Origin: Theodoxus fluviatilis
Lineage: Eukaryota > Mollusca > Gastropoda > Cycloneritida > Neritidae
Assembly (NCBI GenBank): GCA_034096865.1
Contig: JAWQFJ010016869.1
Coordinates: 20,001 to 39,968, forward strand
Reading direction: 5' to 3'
Length of the DNA: 19,968 nucleotides
Part shown: piece after piece, positions 8,764 to 19,003 of the stretch
How the letters are laid out: every line of letters starts with the position of its first letter
How positions within the stretch are numbered: the first letter of the stretch is position 1
The notes under the pieces: generated by a model
The model's input: the letters and a program-made list of their open reading frames with translations, nothing else
Told to the model about the DNA's origin: nothing
Database searches by the model: none
Translations under genes and position numbers: made by a program

Positions 8764-10133
8764 CATTTCTGTTTTCACTGCCTTCAATGCTTTAGTTCTG
8801 ATGCTGTACTGCAGAAGCACAAGCCAGACTGTTTGGCAAGTAATGAAATGCAAGCTATAAGAATGCCCAAAGAAGAAATGCTCAAGTTTACTAATTTTCA
8901 CAAACAACTCAACGCACCTTTTGCAATTTATGCTGACTTTGAAGCCATCAATGAAAAGATAAGAGGTCCAGAACCCAATAACAAAGAATCATTCACACAC
9001 AGGTACCAGAAGCACACTGATTGTGAATTTTGTTATAAGCTTGTTTGTATAGATCCACAGTACAGCAAACCAGTGAAGTTGTACAGGGGACCTAATGCTG
9101 TTTACAAATTTATTGAAGCATTATTAGAGGAAGTTGTGTACTGTAAAAGCTTCAAAGAAAAACACTTCAATAAGCCTCTTGCAATGACCGAGGAAGATGA
9201 AGCACTGTTTAAAAGCCAAGACAGTTGCGACATTTGTGGACAAACGTTTATATACACTCATGACACTCAGAAAAGCAAGAAAAGTATTCGAAAAGTTCAT
9301 GACCATTGTCATATTACAGGGCAATTCAGAGATAGTGCTCTTGAAGACTGTAATGTTAATTTTAGATAGACTGATAAGATTCCTGTCTTTTTTCACAATC
9401 CGAAAGGCTATGATAGCCATTTTAAAATGCAGCAAATAGGTAAATTTGGATTGCCTATTAATGTCATTCCAAACAACATGGAGAAATATATGGCCTTTAT
9501 GGTAGGAAAGCACTTGGTCTTCTTGGATTCTTTTCAATACATGGCTTCCAGTTTGGATGCATTGGCTAAGAATTTGAGTGCTCATCCCTTTTTGAGTCAA
9601 GAATTTCCAGACATCAAGCTAGTCACTCAGAAAGATGTGTATCCATATGATTACATGGATTCCTTCTCAAGATTTGATGAAGATAAATTACCCCCAATTG
9701 AAGACTTTTACTCAACTGTAAATGAGGCTGGAATTACACGAAGAATATAACCATGCAATCAATGTCTGGAAAGCCTTTGATTGCAAAACCCTTGGTGAAT
9801 ACCATGACTTGTACTTAAAAACAGATGTTTTGCTGTTAACAGATGTCTTTGAAAACTTTAGAGAAACCTGTCTGATGTACTACAGATTAGATTCTTGTCA
9901 TTACTTTTCTAGTCCTGGGTTAAGCTGGGATGCTTGTTTGAAAATGACTGGCATTGAGCTCCAGTTACTTAGTAATGTTGACATGTATCAATTTATTGAA
10001 AAGGGGCTTAGAGGTGGAGTTAGTTATATTGCTCACAGGTATGCTACAGCAAATAACAAGTATTTACCTGATTACAACTCAAAGTTGGACACCTCATACA
10101 TTGCTTGCCTGGATGCCAACAACTTGTATGGCT
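8764..10133 (+). pseudogene. Family B DNA polymerase of Maverick/Polinton type, truncated
   Basis: Order of motifs: a zinc-binding-like FHCLQCFSS...HKPDC, exonuclease I YADFEAI (Asp 8935, Glu 8941), a CDICG...VHDHCHITGQF Cys/His insert typical of Polinton PolB, exonuclease II FHNPKGYDSHF (Asp 9412), exonuclease III YLKTD (Tyr 9812, Asp 9824), and palm motif A DANNLYG (Asp 10112). The protein would copy the element's DNA by protein-primed replication with proofreading. It is broken by an in-frame TAG at 9367-9369, a frameshift near 9735-9745, and loss of everything after motif A: the remaining palm motifs (KxY, DTD) are missing. Upstream the gene abuts a 15-bp minisatellite, so the N-terminus is also lost. 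Family assignment is by recognition of motif order and the Cys/His insert. Confidence 0.85.
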
Positions 10134-10590
10134 GATGTACGCAACGGGGTGCAACATGCTGTTATGTCTCTTTAGTAACACTGCACCAAGTCCTCGGTCG
10201 GAGGCGTCCGTCCTCAAAACCAAGTGCTTCTCCCAATCTGGTAACTGCAGCACTGGGGGAGTACCTAGTGTCAACTTGAGTCGGTCAAAGTCTTGCTTAC
10301 AATCTTCGTCCCATTCCAGTCGGTTCGGTGCCTTTGCCTTGGTTTTGTCGATTAGTGGAAGGGCAATGTCGGCGAATGATGGTATGAACTTCCGGTAAAA
10401 TCCCACAACCCTAGGAAGGAGCGAAGTTCCTTCTTGCTTCGAGGGGCACCTGTCGACATGATCCTCTCCACCTTCCGCGCCTCAGGGTAAAGTTGGCCAA
10501 ATCCCACCGTGCGACCCAGAAAGTCCATGGAATAGAAGGCCAGTGAGCACTTCGAGGGCTTGGCTGTCAGTCCTGTTTTGCGTAGTTGGT
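10134..10590 (-). pseudogene. Ty3/Gypsy RT thumb and RNase H fragment
   Basis: On the minus strand from about 10590, LRKTGLTAKPSKCS and DFLGRTVG match the RT thumb. GFYRKFIPSFADIA and KAPNRLEWDEDC follow, and the RNase H start LRTDASDRGLGAVLL is clear. A one-base frameshift lies between FLGL and GFYRKF (about 10405-10412). The fragment ends at LHPVAYISH near 10134, exactly where the polymerase pseudogene stops. The RT catalytic VDD and the rest of RNase H and integrase are absent. It differs in sequence from the Gypsy element at 15.5-20 kb, so it is a separate family member. Confidence 0.8.
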
Positions 10591-10976
10591 AGTAGTTGGG
10601 CAGTTAGCGGTTCGGACTCACAAGAACATTATATCCAATCGATATACTACACAGCTACTACTAAGCAAGCTGTGTACTCCTAACGTCGTAGACTTTCTGC
10701 CTTACACGCACTCTCTCTCAAAACAAAATGAAATCCCGCAGAGTTTCCTCATAACTCTTTTATTAATTAAAGTATAAATTTAGTTTTAAAGTAATTAAAA
10801 GTCTGTATTATCTGTTTATATGCTCTTGTGTGTTCTGTGGCGGTTGCGTTGATCACTCATTACTCCGGGAATTGAACATACGATTGCTTGCTTTTCTTTA
10901 TAAATTTTAACTGCTGGGATACTCTCGGCCGCATCACGGACACTCCTCTGGCACAATAACCGGAGTGACCGTGACA
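10591..10976. other. Unassigned AT-rich DNA
   Basis: No gene, LTR ends or repeats recognised. It may include the unrecognised remainder of the Gypsy fragment. Confidence 0.3.
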
Positions 10977-10987
10977 CAGACACACTT

Positions 10988-11031
<44 letters not shown>

Positions 11032-11042
11032 GCAGGCAGGCA

Positions 11043-11087
<45 letters not shown>

Positions 11088-11167
11088 ACAGACAGACAGA
11101 CAGAAAGACAGGCAGACAGAAAGACAGGCAGACAGACAGACAGACAGAAAGACAGGCAGACAGAGAG
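10977..11167. repeat. (CAGA)n/(GGCA)n compound tetranucleotide repeat
   Basis: CAGA units mix with a GGCA block at about 11031-11088 and AAGACAGG variants. It is preceded by GTGACACAGACACACTT, similar in feel to the leader of the (CA)n tract at 2.05 kb. Confidence 0.9.
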
Positions 11168-11579
11168 ATAGGGGGGGGGATGTTTCAAGAAGAGGACTGA
11201 GAGAGGAAATGGGGATGTCTAAGAGTTAAAACCCTATATGAGACCAAAATATTTGTGGATGTGATCCAGATTATTTTGCTGTTTCTCCTTCTTCATGGAA
11301 CTGATAACAGAGCTTTGTAGTCACGTCCCTGTTCACACACTTAATAAGAGTAGCTGTCACTGTGGCCATTTCGGATGAGATGTACGACGACAAAAACGAC
11401 CACTCACTCTGCTGTCGTAGGCACGGTCCATGGATACGAATGGCTGTGTGGAAAAGTTAGGCAAATCAGCAGACACCCACACGAAAGATGGATTACAGAC
11501 AGCGGGAGCACTCTGGACAGTGTCCTAGCCGAAAAACACAGCGGCCGAGTCGGCATTTTTGTCGTTTCTGCGCAGAAAT
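11168..11579. other. Unassigned DNA
   Basis: No gene or mobile-element signal seen. A short G run lies at 11171-11179. Confidence 0.3.
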
Positions 11580-12032
11580 CAAGAAGAAAGAGGACGGAAG
11601 GAGAAGAGGCACGTGAAGCAGGACAAGAGACAGAAGCCGAATGAGAAGCAGAGCATGAACCAAAGAAGGAGCAGGAGAAAGAGCAGAATGAGCAAGAGCA
11701 AGAACAGGAGGAGCACGAGAAGCAGATGCAGGAGGAAAAACAAGAGGAGAAAAAAGAAGCAGGAGGAGGAAGAGCAAGAGAAAAGAGCAGGAGGAGCAGC
11801 AGGAAGAGAGGAGGGGGAGGGAGGAGGGAGGAGGGAGAGGAGGAGGAGGAGGAGGAGGAGGAGGAGGAGGAGGAGGAGGAGGAGGAGGAGGAGGAGGAGG
11901 AGGAGGAGGAGAAGGAGCAGGAGGAGCAGGAGGAGGAGGAGCAGGAGCAGGAGCAGGAGGAGCAGGAGGAGCAGGAGGAGGAGGAAGAGGAGAAGCAGCA
12001 GCAGCAGCAGCAGTATAAGAAAATGAAGAAAA
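11580..12032. repeat. Long polypurine tract with (GGA)n core
   Basis: For about 450 bases the plus strand is nearly all A and G, with scattered C as GCA. A (GGA)n core runs at about 11836-11915, followed by GGAGCA variants and (AGC)n at 11995-12013. All six frames are open for long distances here only because stops cannot form; the predicted poly-Glu/Arg or poly-Ser proteins are not credible genes. Confidence 0.88.
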
Positions 12033-12039
12033 AGTAGTT

Positions 12040-12074
<35 letters not shown>

Positions 12075-12075
12075 C

Positions 12076-12151
<76 letters not shown>

Positions 12152-12190
12152 AAGAAGAAAAAGAAGGAGAAGAAGAAGAAGAAGAGAGTG
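12033..12190. repeat. (TAG)n then (GAA)n trinucleotide repeats
   Basis: About 38 TAG units with one TCG interruption near 12075, then GAA/GGA units to about 12190. It continues directly from the polypurine tract. Confidence 0.9.
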
Positions 12191-13350
12191 GACAAGAAGG
12201 TAGAATAAAGATGACCCATCCACACACACCTATTTCATCCCCACCCTCACATTCAATGACATTCCACGCACGAGGCAGGAACAAAGTTTCCCACCAGACT
12301 TGGCCTGGATCAGGGCCCAGCGTCCATCCTTCAGACCACGGCACGTCCATTGATCGCATCCCCGAAGTCTGCTGCGGAAATGTCGCTTTACCTGCGTGGA
12401 GACTACGACTTCAACCGCTCATGCACCCTTGCCGCCATTTTGCTTGGAACGGACACAGAGAAAAGAGCAAACATGCTGTGCGCCCAAATCACTGAGCAGC
12501 GGATTTCTGATTGATTCCTTCCACTCCCGCTACGCTTCGATCTTCTAAGCTCGCCATGGGGCGGTAAATAAATGTTATCTCTTGGAAACTGTGTGAAAAC
12601 TCCCATCTTCCCTCCGTTACCCTGGCTGCGACTCACAATCGGATTTCACTCTCTACCTTTTTTCCTCCTCCATGGTAATAGCTCGGTTTTTACTCGAGCT
12701 GGACGATTATCGATTTTTGGAGCCGTAGGAAAAGCCAGCATGGCGTTCTTTTCATTAACTCTTTTTACTCGTGGGGTTTGGCGCTAAATTGTTTATACAA
12801 CTTCCATTCAGCGAATAATACACTGCTCTCCGACTTTTTCATAACCCAGCGACCACTGCCTCTGATGTTGCTCACACTTCTGAAGACGAAGGTTTCGATG
12901 GATGTCTATGTGACTGACTTTTTTTGTTGTCGTTCCTATGACATTGTGGTAGAGTTTTGAGCGGCTGGTATTGTCTTTGTAGCCATTTTATTACTTTGTG
13001 GTTGTATCTAAGAGGTGCTATCACCTTTTTGTGACGGTTTCCGTGGTTTCGTTGTTATCATTATATCTCTGGCTGTTTTTATTGCCTCTGTGACTGTATG
13101 TTATTTGTGTCTGCCACTCTCTTGCTTATGTGGCTTTAATCGCCTTTAGGTCTGATTGTATAATTTTACTTTGTATTTAGACTACCTTTTTGTGAGCGTT
13201 TTCGCGTTTGCAACGTCCAGTCTCATTCTCTCGTGACTTTGTTTCTCAGTGTCCAGTGATGGCGAGTGCAACATGCACCCACATTGCTAGAGGACTCGCT
13301 ACGCTGTTGCCTCCATTTCTCTGACACTGCAACTACTCCTCGTCTCTACC
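12191..13350. other. Unassigned DNA; one weak small ORF
   Basis: No recognisable gene. A 44-codon plus-strand ORF (12380-12514) begins MSLYLRGDYDFNRSCTLAAI and has a protein-like composition, with the frame open upstream to about 12260, but I recognise no family. GCCGCCATTTTG at 12431-12442 is a YY1-type site on the minus strand, and overlapping minus-strand ATGGCGGC gives only 11 codons. From 12520 to 13350 there is only T-rich, non-coding-looking sequence. Confidence 0.3.
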
Positions 13351-13363
13351 TCAACAATTGCAG

Positions 13364-13675
13364 TTGACCCAGACAATGCAACGCTATGTGTCCACACGCT
13401 TGATCTCTATACTTCACGGTTGAAAGAGGTGACCTTTGGTTGTTCTTGACCCAGGCAATGCGATGCGGGATACGCTGACTTTTCCGCATTGGTGACCTCT
13501 TGCCCGCACTTTGCACTGGTGACCTTCGAGTTGTACCTGACTCAACAGTGGAATGCGGATGTGTCCAAACTGTGATCTCTCAATTTCGATTTATAGTGGT
13601 GACCCAGACAACGAAACGCAATGCGTCCACACCTGCTATCTCTTCACTTCGTGCTCACGGAGGTGACCTTTGATT
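13364..13675. repeat. Degenerate ~80-bp tandem array, about four copies
   Basis: A phrase with GACCCAGACAATGC, then TGTCCACAC, TGATCTCT and GGTGACCTTTG recurs near 13364, 13447, 13530 and 13601. The first and last copies are the most alike. The function is unknown. Confidence 0.6.
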
Positions 13676-14300
13676 TCTGCATTCATTAACCTGATTATTT
13701 TCTGAATAGAGGTGAAGTTTGGGGTAGGAGATGGCGGACAATGAACGTTTTGACAGTGGCCCAGGGTACACATTCCTGTTGGAAAGATGAAAGGGTTTTG
13801 TTTGGGTGGACGAGGGGTAAAAAGGAAATCAGGTAACGCACACCCTTAGAAGAACATGGGGGGAAGGGGACAATCTATGTCTGGGAAGGGGTATGGGATC
13901 AGCTGGTGAATCAGCCGATTTTACCTTCCACTCCCGATCCCTAATACGTCATTTTAATTAGCAGTCATTAACACGCCCCTGCCTCGCTTTCATTTCTCAC
14001 GCACTCCCTCGTGTCTCTCGTATTCTCATTTATGTCCTTCCATTCGACCCGTCTCCCAAACGACGTGGGTCTTATACATGTACTTCTGTCAAATCGAGAT
14101 ACAGTAGGATTTGCACTGAAAGGGAACAACACTTGAGCTATCATGAGGCTTCACTCCATTTCAAAAAGCTTAACCATCACTGAACATACCTTGAGAGTTT
14201 CAGATTTCAAATCCATCGATAAATGATTTTGTTAGGTCAACAGGAAGACCATGTAATCTTTGTTGTGCAAATTTGGATTTCATTGCACGACGCCCCATCA
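13676..14300. other. Unassigned DNA
   Basis: No gene, repeat or mobile-element ends recognised. Confidence 0.3.
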
Positions 14301-14307
14301 CGTCATT

Positions 14308-14600
14308 ATCCACCCTTCCAAACATCCATCCATCCACCCTTCCAAACATCCTTCCATCCAACCTTCCAAACATTCATCCATTCAGCCTTCCAAACATCCA
14401 TCCGTTCGTCCGTCCATCCATCCGACCATCAATCCATCCATCCACCCGTCCATCCATCCATCCGTCCATCCATCCGTCCGTCCATCTGTCCGTCCGTCCG
14501 TCCATCCGTCCATCTGTTCGTCCATCCGTCCGTCCGTCCGTTTGTCTATCCATCCGTTCGTCAGTTCATCCATCCATCCGTCCGTCCTTCCAAACATCCA
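14308..14600. repeat. (CATC/CGTC)n tetranucleotide array
   Basis: Units of CATC, CGTC and CTTC alternate. The left part also carries a ~20-bp higher-order unit TTCCAAACATCCATCC repeated about four times (14307-14400). The long plus and minus frames through it encode only HPSIHPS-type repeats and are not genes. Confidence 0.88.
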
Positions 14601-14858
14601 CCCGTTCCTGGTCGACCCAGCTTACCCACTCGCTCATTTCGAAGACTATCTGCAGGGTGAGAACGTTCTCGGCTTAAAATCATCGGGAGAAAGAATGTTC
14701 ATGTTTACTTCCAGTTCCAGGCAGATCACTTAGGTTCGTTTCAAAAACACTATTAAAGTAGAATTCTCCACATTTGTAGAGAGAATGATGGTTTCAGCTC
14801 TGATTCGTTCTCGTGTGCAGTCAAACAACAAAACACTGTGGGGGGGAAAAAACCTGCG

Positions 14859-15080
14859 AGTTGCGTCAGGGGAGGTTACTGTCGGCCTACGTTGCGAGAG
14901 CACCCTGCATCGACCGGGTGGTGGCGTGGACATAAATATTTTCACACCTATTGTGCAGCTGCGGGCACAGCGTGCAGAGCGGCCGTCTGACATCAGTGCA
15001 CTTTTGATCTGGCGGGAATCGCCACAGGGCAAACGGAAGACGAGAACGTAGGCCGACTGACCTACCCCTGACTGCGACTA
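14859..15080. mobile_element. MITE-like element with imperfect TIRs
   Basis: GTCGGCCTACGTT at 14881-14893 pairs perfectly with AACGTAGGCCGAC at 15045-15057. The pairing extends outward with small indels: left TTGCGTCAGGGGAGGTTACT, right arm (reverse complement) TCGCAGTCAGGGGTAGGTCA. This gives TIRs of about 35 bp around a 150-bp interior with no coding. The exact ends and target duplication could not be fixed by eye, so the superfamily is unknown. Confidence 0.6.
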
Positions 15081-15491
15081 AAAGTGGGAGGTAGCTGCGC
15101 TCCATCCGAAAGGGTACGTGTTTGGAAGCAGACTTCTAGAAAAGGCAAGCCTCTCCTGTAATGAAGAAAAAGTGAGTGAATGTAATCACAACCAATGATA
15201 TCCGTATTATTTTATCATTAGATCTCAATTATGAGCATGCTCGGTCCTTGATGGCTCCATTTGTACAAACGGTGTTTGTTCTCTTCGACTGTTCTAAGCT
15301 GCAGTCAACTAGAGCTCAAACATTTCAGAGCCCCTACTACGAAGATATTCTACCCAAAACTAGTGCGAGTACAACACTCTGAGCAAACACAGGCGATGCT
15401 CTGTCGTGCAACTGAACTGCAGTTGTGGCAATGGCGTAGTTGTGGTGAATACCGCACATAAGCTCTAGTCAGTCGTCACTCAAAGGAAGTG
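15081..15491. other. Unassigned DNA next to the Gypsy 3' LTR
   Basis: Nothing recognised. The bases AAAGGAAG just before 15492 would hold the left target duplication of the Gypsy element; its partner is outside the window. Confidence 0.3.
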
Positions 15492-15685
15492 TGTAATGTT
15501 CTTGGGTATGTCACAGATGTAGTGATGACCCAAGACAGTATTCTGGTAAGACAGCGTGCCGTTTTAATCAGCCATTTGATACAGGGAATTCTGGGATCTC
15601 CGGGGGGAGGTAACTTTTATTCAAAGGACAGTTATGGAAGGGTTGCTTCCCTTAGTTCTGCAGTTATTTTTACCAAAATGTTACA
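15492..15685 (-). repeat. 3' LTR of the Gypsy element
   Basis: 194 bp. On the minus strand it starts TGTAACA and ends CATTACA, giving a short TGTAA/TTACA inverted end. It matches 19794-19968 over most of its length. A PPT directly precedes its start, which fixes the boundary. Confidence 0.85.
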
Positions 15686-15698
15686 TCTCTCTTGTTTT
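15686..15698 (-). promoter_or_regulatory. Polypurine tract
   Basis: The minus strand reads AAAACAAGAGAGA immediately before the LTR, the expected place for plus-strand DNA priming. Confidence 0.75.
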
Positions 15699-15800
15699 GA
15701 AAAATTGAGCTCTACTCTTATTAGCATGATCAATTTACTGTCTCTGAACAATAGAGTTACTTGATACTGATTTGGAGTGATGAAACAATTACTTAGTCTT

Positions 15801-16304
15801 TTACAAGTCCAGTCTCTTAGGTTCTTTCACAGGGCGTCCGGATCTTGTGCAGTAGGTTCCTGATGATGGGTGGTTGCTGTTCTCATCCAGTTCAGGTGTT
15901 GTTGAGGGTTGCTCATGGGACTCTTCTGAGTGAGGTGATGTCTCTGGTCTGAGACAGCGACGGTTGCGGCAGAAGGTATGACCATCACTTGTCTCAACAA
16001 CATAAGATCTTGAGGTGCTGTACGGCGTCATAATCTGGGCAGGTGTCCAATTGTCTCCCTTGGACAACTGTAGGTATACCTTGTCACCTGTCTTCATAGG
16101 TGGCAACTGATGAGCTGTTCGGTCATAGTTTTTCTTCTGCTTGGCTTGCAGGTGTGTTCGTCTTGTAGTTACTTCTGAGGGGTTGATGATCTTGGGTTGC
16201 AGTTGTTTTGTTGAAGTTGGCAGGATGGATCGGAGTTGTCGACCCATGAGAAGCTGAGCTGGGGAAGCAAGATTGTCAACTAAAATAGATCTGTATTCTA
16301 GCAA
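15801..16304 (-). pseudogene. Gypsy integrase C-terminal part
   Basis: The frame begins with EYRSILVDNLASPAQLLMGR, the end of the integrase core, then a GPY/F-like segment (MKTGDKVYLQL, IMTPYSTSRSYVVET, RNRRCLRPE) and an acidic tail ending KRLDL before TAA at 15801-15803. It is shifted by one base relative to the integrase core upstream on the minus strand (junction near 16300). No chromodomain is visible. Confidence 0.85.
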
Positions 16305-17239
16305 GGCAAGGAGGGGTTGCTTCCATCAGCCTTAGCTTTGGACAAGATGCGTTTTGCAATCTGTACAGCCTTCTCTGCAAGTCCATTCGATTGTGGGTAG
16401 CCAGGGCTGGAGGTGATGTGTTTGAAATCCCAGTCTGCAGCAAAGTCTGAGAAATCCTCTGAGGCAAACTGTGGTCCGTTGTCACTGATGAGGACTTCTG
16501 GGATGCCGTGGCGTGCAAATTGAGCTGATAGCTTTCTGATTATGGACATGGCTGTCGTAGTGGAGAGCTCATCGATCTCGAAGTAGCGGCTGTAATAGTC
16601 CACTGTTATCAGGAAGGATCTGTCTTGCCAATTGAAGATATCGGTGCCAAGCTTCTGCCACGGTCGAGTTGGGACTTCGTGGGATAGGAGTGGTTCCTTT
16701 GGGTTTGCTGGGCTCATACTGGCACAGATGGTACAGGCTGCGACGGTGTTGTGGATCTGTTTTGTCATTCCTGGCCAGAAAATGATTTCTCTAGCTCGTT
16801 GCTTTGTCTTCTCAATTCCAAGGTGGCTGGAGTGAATCTTCTTCATTATTTCTGGACGCATGGCAAGTGGTATAAGTATCTTCTCTCCTTTGAAGATGAT
16901 TCCATCGATGGAGGAAAGTTCATCTCTGAAGTTCCAGAACTCACTGATGGTTGATTTGCAGTCCGTACGAAGTTCAGGCCATCCATTCTGTTTGGCTGAC
17001 TTCAAATCTTGCAGTTGAGGGTCTTCTGCAGTGGCTTTCTGAATTTGCTTCATTTTCTCATCGGTGATGGGAAGATTCTCGATGACGCTGTGGACGTATG
17101 CGTTGCTATCTTCAGATGTTTCACTGTCTTCTGGTTTTGCTGGAAGGAAGTTTCGTGACAGTGCGTCAGCTATTGGTATGTTCCTTCCAGGGACATGTGC
17201 GATGTCTAGGTCGTACTTCTGTAGTTGTAGTAGCATTCG
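16298..17239 (-). pseudogene. Gypsy integrase zinc finger and catalytic core
   Basis: After the TAG at 17240-17242 the same frame continues with the RNase H tail (DIAHVPGRNIPIADALSR). The HHCC zinc-binding domain follows (HSSHLGIEKTK...CTIC), then the DDE core: Asp in GTDIFNW, Asp in SDNGPQF and Glu in NGLAEKAV, with exactly 35 residues between the last Asp and Glu. It inserts element DNA into the genome. It ends in a frameshift near 16300. Confidence 0.9.
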
Positions 17240-17242
17240 CTA

Positions 17243-17640
17243 AAGGCGCGGTGGTGCTGCTGCTAGTGACTTCTTCGTGATGCTTTCTAATAAGGGTTTG
17301 TGATCTGTCTGTTCGATTGCTCTGTGACCAAAGATGTACTGGTGAAACCTTTTGCATCCGAAAGCAATTGCATAGAGCTCTTTCACTATTTGTGCATAGT
17401 TCTGCTCTGAGGATTTGAGGGGTTTTGACGCGAAGGCAACAGGTTTGTCATCTTGGAAAATCGCAGCTTGGAGACCATGTTTACTTGCATCTGCCTGGAG
17501 TGTGACTGATTTTGCAGGATCGTAGAAGGCAAGTACCGGTTGACTGGAGATGATGGTCTTCGCTTGTTGGAGTGCCTCTTCCTGTTCTCTCTCCCATGAG
17601 AATTCATTCTCCCTTTCAGTAGTTCCCTCATCGGTTGAGT
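17243..17640 (-). pseudogene. Gypsy RNase H
   Basis: NEFSWEREQEEALQQAK leads to VTLQADASKHGLQAAIF (first Asp of RNase H), then AFASKPLKSSEQNY, KELYAIAFGCKRFHQYIFG and TDHKPL. It degrades the RNA strand of the RNA:DNA hybrid. It is entered by a frameshift near 17610 (after PMRELLK in the neighbouring frame) and closed by a TAG at 17240-17242 that replaces a Gln-type codon. Confidence 0.88.
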
Positions 17641-17974
17641 GGTCTCTGACAGCTTTGGAGCGAATTTTGCTAGATACGTCATCATGCCTAGGATGGTCTG
17701 CAATTCCTTCTTGTTTGCTGGGGCACACATCTCCTGGACAGCTTTTACCTTGGCTGGGTCTGGTTTCAGACATTCGGCAGACACGATGTGTCCGAAGTAC
17801 TCCACTTCTTCTGCAGCAATGGTGAGCTTGTCAGGATTCAATTTCAGATTCTGCTCTTTGGAGTGCCGTTTTGAGATTCACGTCATGCTTCACACGTGTT
17901 TTCTTTGTGATAAGGATATCATCCACGAGGGTCGTGAATCCGGGTATTCCTTCAAATATTTCTTCAATCTTGCG
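17605..17974 (-). pseudogene. Gypsy RT: catalytic VDD and thumb
   Basis: Past the in-frame TAA (17975-17977, where the family usually has Gln), RKIEEIFEGIPGF leads to LVDDILI; the two Asp of the RT active site are at 17918-17923. A frameshift near 17850 passes into KLNPDKLTIAAEEVEYFGH and then KKELQTILGMMTYLAKF, the thumb. The reverse transcriptase would copy the RNA genome. Confidence 0.88.
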
Positions 17975-19003
17975 TTAAAATTCGTCATGGGCGTTGACAA
18001 GTCCAAATGGTAGGCGCAGGAATCTGTACCTTCCAAACGTGCTGTTGAAGGTGGTCAAGAAGGAGGAATATGTGTCTAGCTTCATCTGCCAGTAGCCTGA
18101 TCTTGCGTCGAGCTTGCTGAAAAATCTGGCGCCTGTCATCTTGGCTAGGACATCTTCAAGGGTTGGCATAGGATAGTGCGGTCTCTTGATGGCAAAATTG
18201 AGGTCTCTGGGGTCCAGGCAAATACGTAGTTTTCCGTTGGGTTCCTGCTCAACTACGAGTGAATTGACCCAGTCTGTTGGCTCTGTCACCTTGGCAACTG
18301 TTCCTGTCTCCACCATTGCATCTAGGTCTTTCTTCAGCTGTTCCTTTATAGCGTGTGGTACACGGCGAGTAGAGTGAACAACTGGCGTTGCATCTGGTTT
18401 CAGGTGTATCTTCACCTCGCCCTCGAGGTATCCTAGACCAGTGAAGAGCTTCTTGCACTCTGTCAGTACAGTGTCTTTGGTTGCCGGTACTACCTCTGAA
18501 TCAACAGACATTATAAGCTGGATCAGGTTCAAGTCAAGGCATGTCTGGAGACCAAGGATTGGCTGTGAGTGTCCTTCTGTTTTCGCCACGTAGAATCTAG
18601 AGTATTTCTGTTTGTCCTCGTAGAAACAGTTCATGTCCACATATTCCTTGACATCCAGTGGTTGTCCTGTGTATCCATATAGCTGCTGATACGATTTCTT
18701 CAATCTGGGAGGTTTCTTCAGCTTGTTGTAGGCTGACAATGGGAGGACGTTGATCTGGGCACCTGTGTCGAGCTTGAACTGCACGGCGTTGCCTTTCTGG
18801 AGCTGTACCTCCGCATACGCAGTTTTAGGCTGACTGTTCTGATGATCGACGGTGTTGATGACAAGTCGGTGGGTATCGGTCTCTTCGTCACTCTCCCCTT
18901 CCACGTTGTGGATTTTTCTTTGGTTCCTTCGCTTCTCCTTGAAACACACCCTTGCAAAGTGATTTTGCTTGTGGCAGTACAAGCATTCCTTTCCGAACGC
19001 AGG
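17975..19003 (-). pseudogene. Gag zinc knuckle end, protease and RT fingers
   Basis: Continues the gag frame after the TGA. A second zinc knuckle CLYCHKQNHFARVC comes first. The aspartic protease has FKLDTGAQINVLPL (DTGA at 18758-18769). RT fingers and palm follow: KLRICLDPRDLNFAIKRPHY, FFSKLDARSGYWQ (first catalytic Asp) and RFLRLPFGLVNAHDEF. It ends at TAA 17975-17977. Confidence 0.9.

Noticed and set aside
10988..11171. Gln/Arg/Thr-rich ORF in the CAGA tract
   Set aside because: Tetranucleotide repeat translation; not a gene.
11404..12359. Very long frames encoding poly-Ser, poly-Leu, poly-Tyr, poly-Glu or poly-Arg proteins
   Set aside because: They arise because polypurine and trinucleotide repeats lack stop codons in some frames; frames on both strands are open at once.
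14223..14733. Three overlapping frames with HPSIHPS-type repeats
   Set aside because: Pure product of the CATC/CGTC tetranucleotide array; no codon preference or domain.
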